64,000 nt of DNA, taken from positions 19,392,623 to 19,456,622 of the forward strand of contig NC_049909.1 of assembly GCF_001411555.2 (NCBI RefSeq). The letters run 5' to 3'. Origin of the DNA: Juglans regia. Lineage: Eukaryota; Streptophyta; Magnoliopsida; Fagales; Juglandaceae. Positions 61,700 through 64,000 of the stretch are shown piece after piece. Numbering within the stretch: position 1 is the stretch's first letter; each line of letters opens with the position of its first letter. Position numbers and translations under genes: made by a program. A model generated the notes under the pieces. The model was not told the origin of the DNA and ran no database searches. It saw only the letters and a program-made list of their open reading frames with translations.

Positions 61700-61888
61700 T
61701 GCGAAGTTGCACTTTCTTAACACGCGTAGTCGACTAGTCGTACTCTTTCATTTCGTCATTTCCAACACACTCCCTGTCTCTCGTCGCCTCGTCCTTTCTC
61801 TCTCTCTCTTGCCGGCGGCTCCATGCCCTAGGCCTCTCCTATTGATCGCCGCCACACAGCAATCGTAAAATTGAGTAGAAATTCCACG
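61700..61888 (+). other. probable 5' UTR exon of a + strand gene
   Basis: C/T-rich leader (CTCTCTCTTGCCGGCGGCTC) in a locally GC-richer stretch, ending CCACG before GTAAGG, a strong donor. The only ATG reads ATG-CCC-TAG, so it is non-coding or contains a minimal uORF. Typical of plant genes with an intron in the 5' UTR. The gene would continue to the right. Confidence 0.5.
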
Positions 61889-63088
61889 GTAAGGTTTCTT
61901 AGTCCGTTCGACTATCTAATCTAAGATCCCTCCCCGATTTTGGGTTCCTGAACTATTGTCGTTTAAGAAATTGGTCTGTGTCTTCGGGGTGCTCTTTGAT
62001 TTCTGATTCAATTTTTCTCCCTCTGTTCGGTTTGCTGAGAAACGCCAGGCGAAGAAACGATTACAAAGCACTATGTTTTGTTGTTATTTCTCTTTTATTT
62101 TTTTGGTTGAGCTGAAACAGCTTAACAAATAGTTGCGAATTCCGGCTTCCTTACTTTTATTTTGTTTTCTCGGAAATCCTCGGCAACTGATCAGAACTTT
62201 GCGTGCTCCACACACACACATATGGTTTTTTTTTTTGTCGAAATCCTTTGTGTACTTGAAGATTAGGTGCACGTACGAGTTACGTTTAATAAACTCGCAA
62301 AAAACCACTTGTTTCCACTTTAGATAAACCGATTCGTGGATTCATTTGAACAACGGCTTACTTATTCGTGGTTTGTTTCCTTCGGCGATTGAGATTTTTT
62401 TTTTTTTTTTTTAATTCCTGACTGGAATTCTTATTATTTCCACTCGGAAACACACGTTCAATTTTGTAGTTCGTAAAATCTTAGGTGATTTCAGCTGCTT
62501 TGGTTAATCTTTGGTGGATTTTTTTGGGCATGTGCTTTCGGGCTCAACTTCGCTCATAAGCAAATTGTACATGCTGAGATGGAGAAAATAAATAATGTTT
62601 CAAGTCAGTAATGATGTTCGTATGATGAAAAAGACTAGTATTTTTGGGGTTTTATGAGTATATTAATTTAGACTTGCTATTGGCCTGTTCTTTTTTGTGG
62701 GTTCTCCCCAGACTTGTAGAGATTCCTGTTGAACCCAATATTTTTAGGGCGGGTCGAGGAAAAGATCAAAGGTCATTATTATTTTATATTTATTTTTATT
62801 GGAAGAGGGGGGTTTCGAATTCCGACCTCTATTTTGGAGACTGGGTTATGCCAATTTGGCCATGGGCCTTTGGCAATCAAAGGTCATTATTAAGGCTTAT
62901 ACAGATTTTTAAGATTGGGAAAGATCTGAACTTAATATAACCAAATAATTATAAGCACAAATCGAGTTCAATCGTTTCTTTTTCTGGATAATCATATAAG
63001 ACGATAAATATAGCTTATTAGAATATCTGCTTTATTTTTTACATTATCTGTTTCTTTTAATGCGCTTGGTTAACCCTAAACCTCGCAG
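61889..63088 (+). other. probable long 5' intron
   Basis: T-rich sequence after the donor at 61889, with (CA)n at 62210-62219 and a SINE copy. It contains no recognised coding sequence. Confidence 0.4.
62795..62878 (-). mobile_element. tRNA-type SINE, copy 2
   Basis: Minus strand: CATGGCCAAATTGGCATAAC (A-box-like), then AATAGAGGTCGGAATTCGAA (B box) and CCCCCCTCTTCC, followed by an A/T-rich tail. Same layout as 57671-57775. Confidence 0.6.
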
Positions 63089-63892
63089 GAAAATGGAACC
63101 TTGGAATTTTTTGCTTCTTCAGTTAACCTTCAGTTAGTGCAGTTCCTCATTAAATATAGTACGGACCAAAAACTGTCAAGCTTTTCTTCTCCCTCGTTTT
63201 TTTTATTTTTTCAATTAACAATCATTCCGTACAGTTTTCACTGGTTGAGGGGCATACATTTAGGCCATTTAGATATAGAAACTATCTCACCTCATCTCAT
63301 ATAATTTCAACTAATAATCTCATTACTATTCACAAACCATCTCAACTCAACTCAACACATCTCATTTCATCTCGCTATTCCCAAGCTAATAATACTGCTA
63401 CATATATCAATTTATTGTCTGAGCTTTAATACTGCTACGTTTAGTCTTGTTTATAATACTGCTACATCTCACTATCCAAACGGGCCCTAATACTGCTACA
63501 TATATCAATGTATTGTCTGGACTTTAATACATTTGGATACGTTTAGTCTTGTTCTTTCTGTTATTTCACATACTTTCCATCTCTGAGCTTTAATACTGCT
63601 ACATATATCAATATGTGCTGTAGTAATAATTATCTTTTCATTCTCTGTTTGCCATTAAATTTATTGTCTGATGACCAACGCTACAATTACTCTACACATT
63701 CATTTTATAATTATTTATTTCGCTTGGGGTTTTCTCTTTTCTGATTATCTGATTTGTCCCTCCTAGGTATCTGGGGCTGTAGGTGCTTTTGCTGCAGGCT
63801 ATGATCAGCTCTTGCTTTCTCCTGCACAAGAAAAGTGGCTTGCTCAATTTCTTCTGAGTTCTGCTTTTCCATTTTGGAACTTGTAATCTAAG
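63089..63892 (+). CDS. possible coding exons of an unrecognised gene at the right edge
   Basis: 63089-63122 follows a CTCGCAG acceptor and holds ATG 63093 (MEPWNFLLLQ). 63767-63892 follows TCCTAG and reads VSGAVGAFAAGYDQLLLSPA, QEKWLAQFLLSSAFPFWNL, stop, and ends AAG before GTACTA. The two join in phase 0 to a 49-residue peptide. However, CAG at 63122 is followed by TT rather than GT, so either splicing is non-canonical, the first piece is not an exon, or the gene has decayed. The stop lies before the end of the second exon. I recognise no domain. Confidence 0.35.
63272..63490. repeat. family A repeat with neighbouring scrambled duplications
   Basis: Left end near TTTAGGCCATTTAGATATAG, right end CACTATCCAAACGGGCCCTA. 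The motif TAATACTGCTACATATATCAAT occurs three times in and beside it (about 63389, 63488 and 63590), and GCTACGTTTAGTCTTGTT-like stretches twice, indicating local duplication during or after insertion. Confidence 0.6.
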
Positions 63893-64000
63893 GTACTATT
63901 TTGTACTGGACGTACTCTATATGTTTATAATATCAAAAAATTTTGCGAGTCTTTCTACTGGAATCATCCTGAATACTTAAAATATCTTTAATATTGTTTA

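Overview
The window reads as nuclear DNA of a woody eudicot. Exons are split by AT-rich introns with GT/AG borders, the intergenic DNA is very AT-rich with many (TA)n runs, and there are several layers of plant transposons. The dispersed 'CTCATCTCATT / AACGGGCC' repeat and the gene set would fit Fagales, perhaps walnut or pecan relatives, but that is inference only.

Layout. 1-2541 is the 5' part of a minus-strand Ty1/copia element. It sits inside the last visible exon of a minus-strand coiled-coil (USO1-like, At5g41620-type) gene whose remains run to 5197. 5.2-16.4 kb is AT-rich and holds MITEs and a hAT-like element that carries two exons of a WNK kinase. 16473-19922 is an apparently intact cation/H+ antiporter gene of the CHX18 type, in three exons. 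20.4-25.2 kb holds a GC-rich non-coding block with a minisatellite, a Helitron with a textbook 3' end, and a LINE 3' fragment.

25.6-51.5 kb is a cluster of four dirigent-protein genes on the + strand. DIR1 is a pseudogene cut by a hAT element, with a complete copia element and a gene-carrying Pack element in its 3' flank. DIR2 (33868) and DIR3 (45441) are close paralogues with intact frames. DIR4 (50910) is more diverged and intact. A broken second CHX copy (39.5-44.9 kb) lies just upstream of DIR3, so a CHX-DIR block was probably duplicated. That CHX copy holds a copia element, a hAT nested in the copia, and a piece of plastid ycf2.

52.4-53.4 kb is a copia gag/LTR remnant. 54.4-57.5 kb is a decayed GDT1/PAM71-like (chloroplast cation transporter) pseudogene in at least eight exon pieces. 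57.6-61.6 kb is repeats, including a tRNA-type SINE. From about 61.7 kb to the right edge there appears to be the 5' end of another + strand gene that I cannot name.

Functionally, the likely working genes are CHX18 (endomembrane K+/pH balance) and the three dirigent genes (secreted guides of phenoxy-radical coupling in lignan chemistry). No operon-like or novel multi-gene system is visible. The striking content is the record of duplication, nested insertion and gene-fragment capture. Much of it can be dated in relative order because paralogues inside the same window preserve the empty insertion sites.
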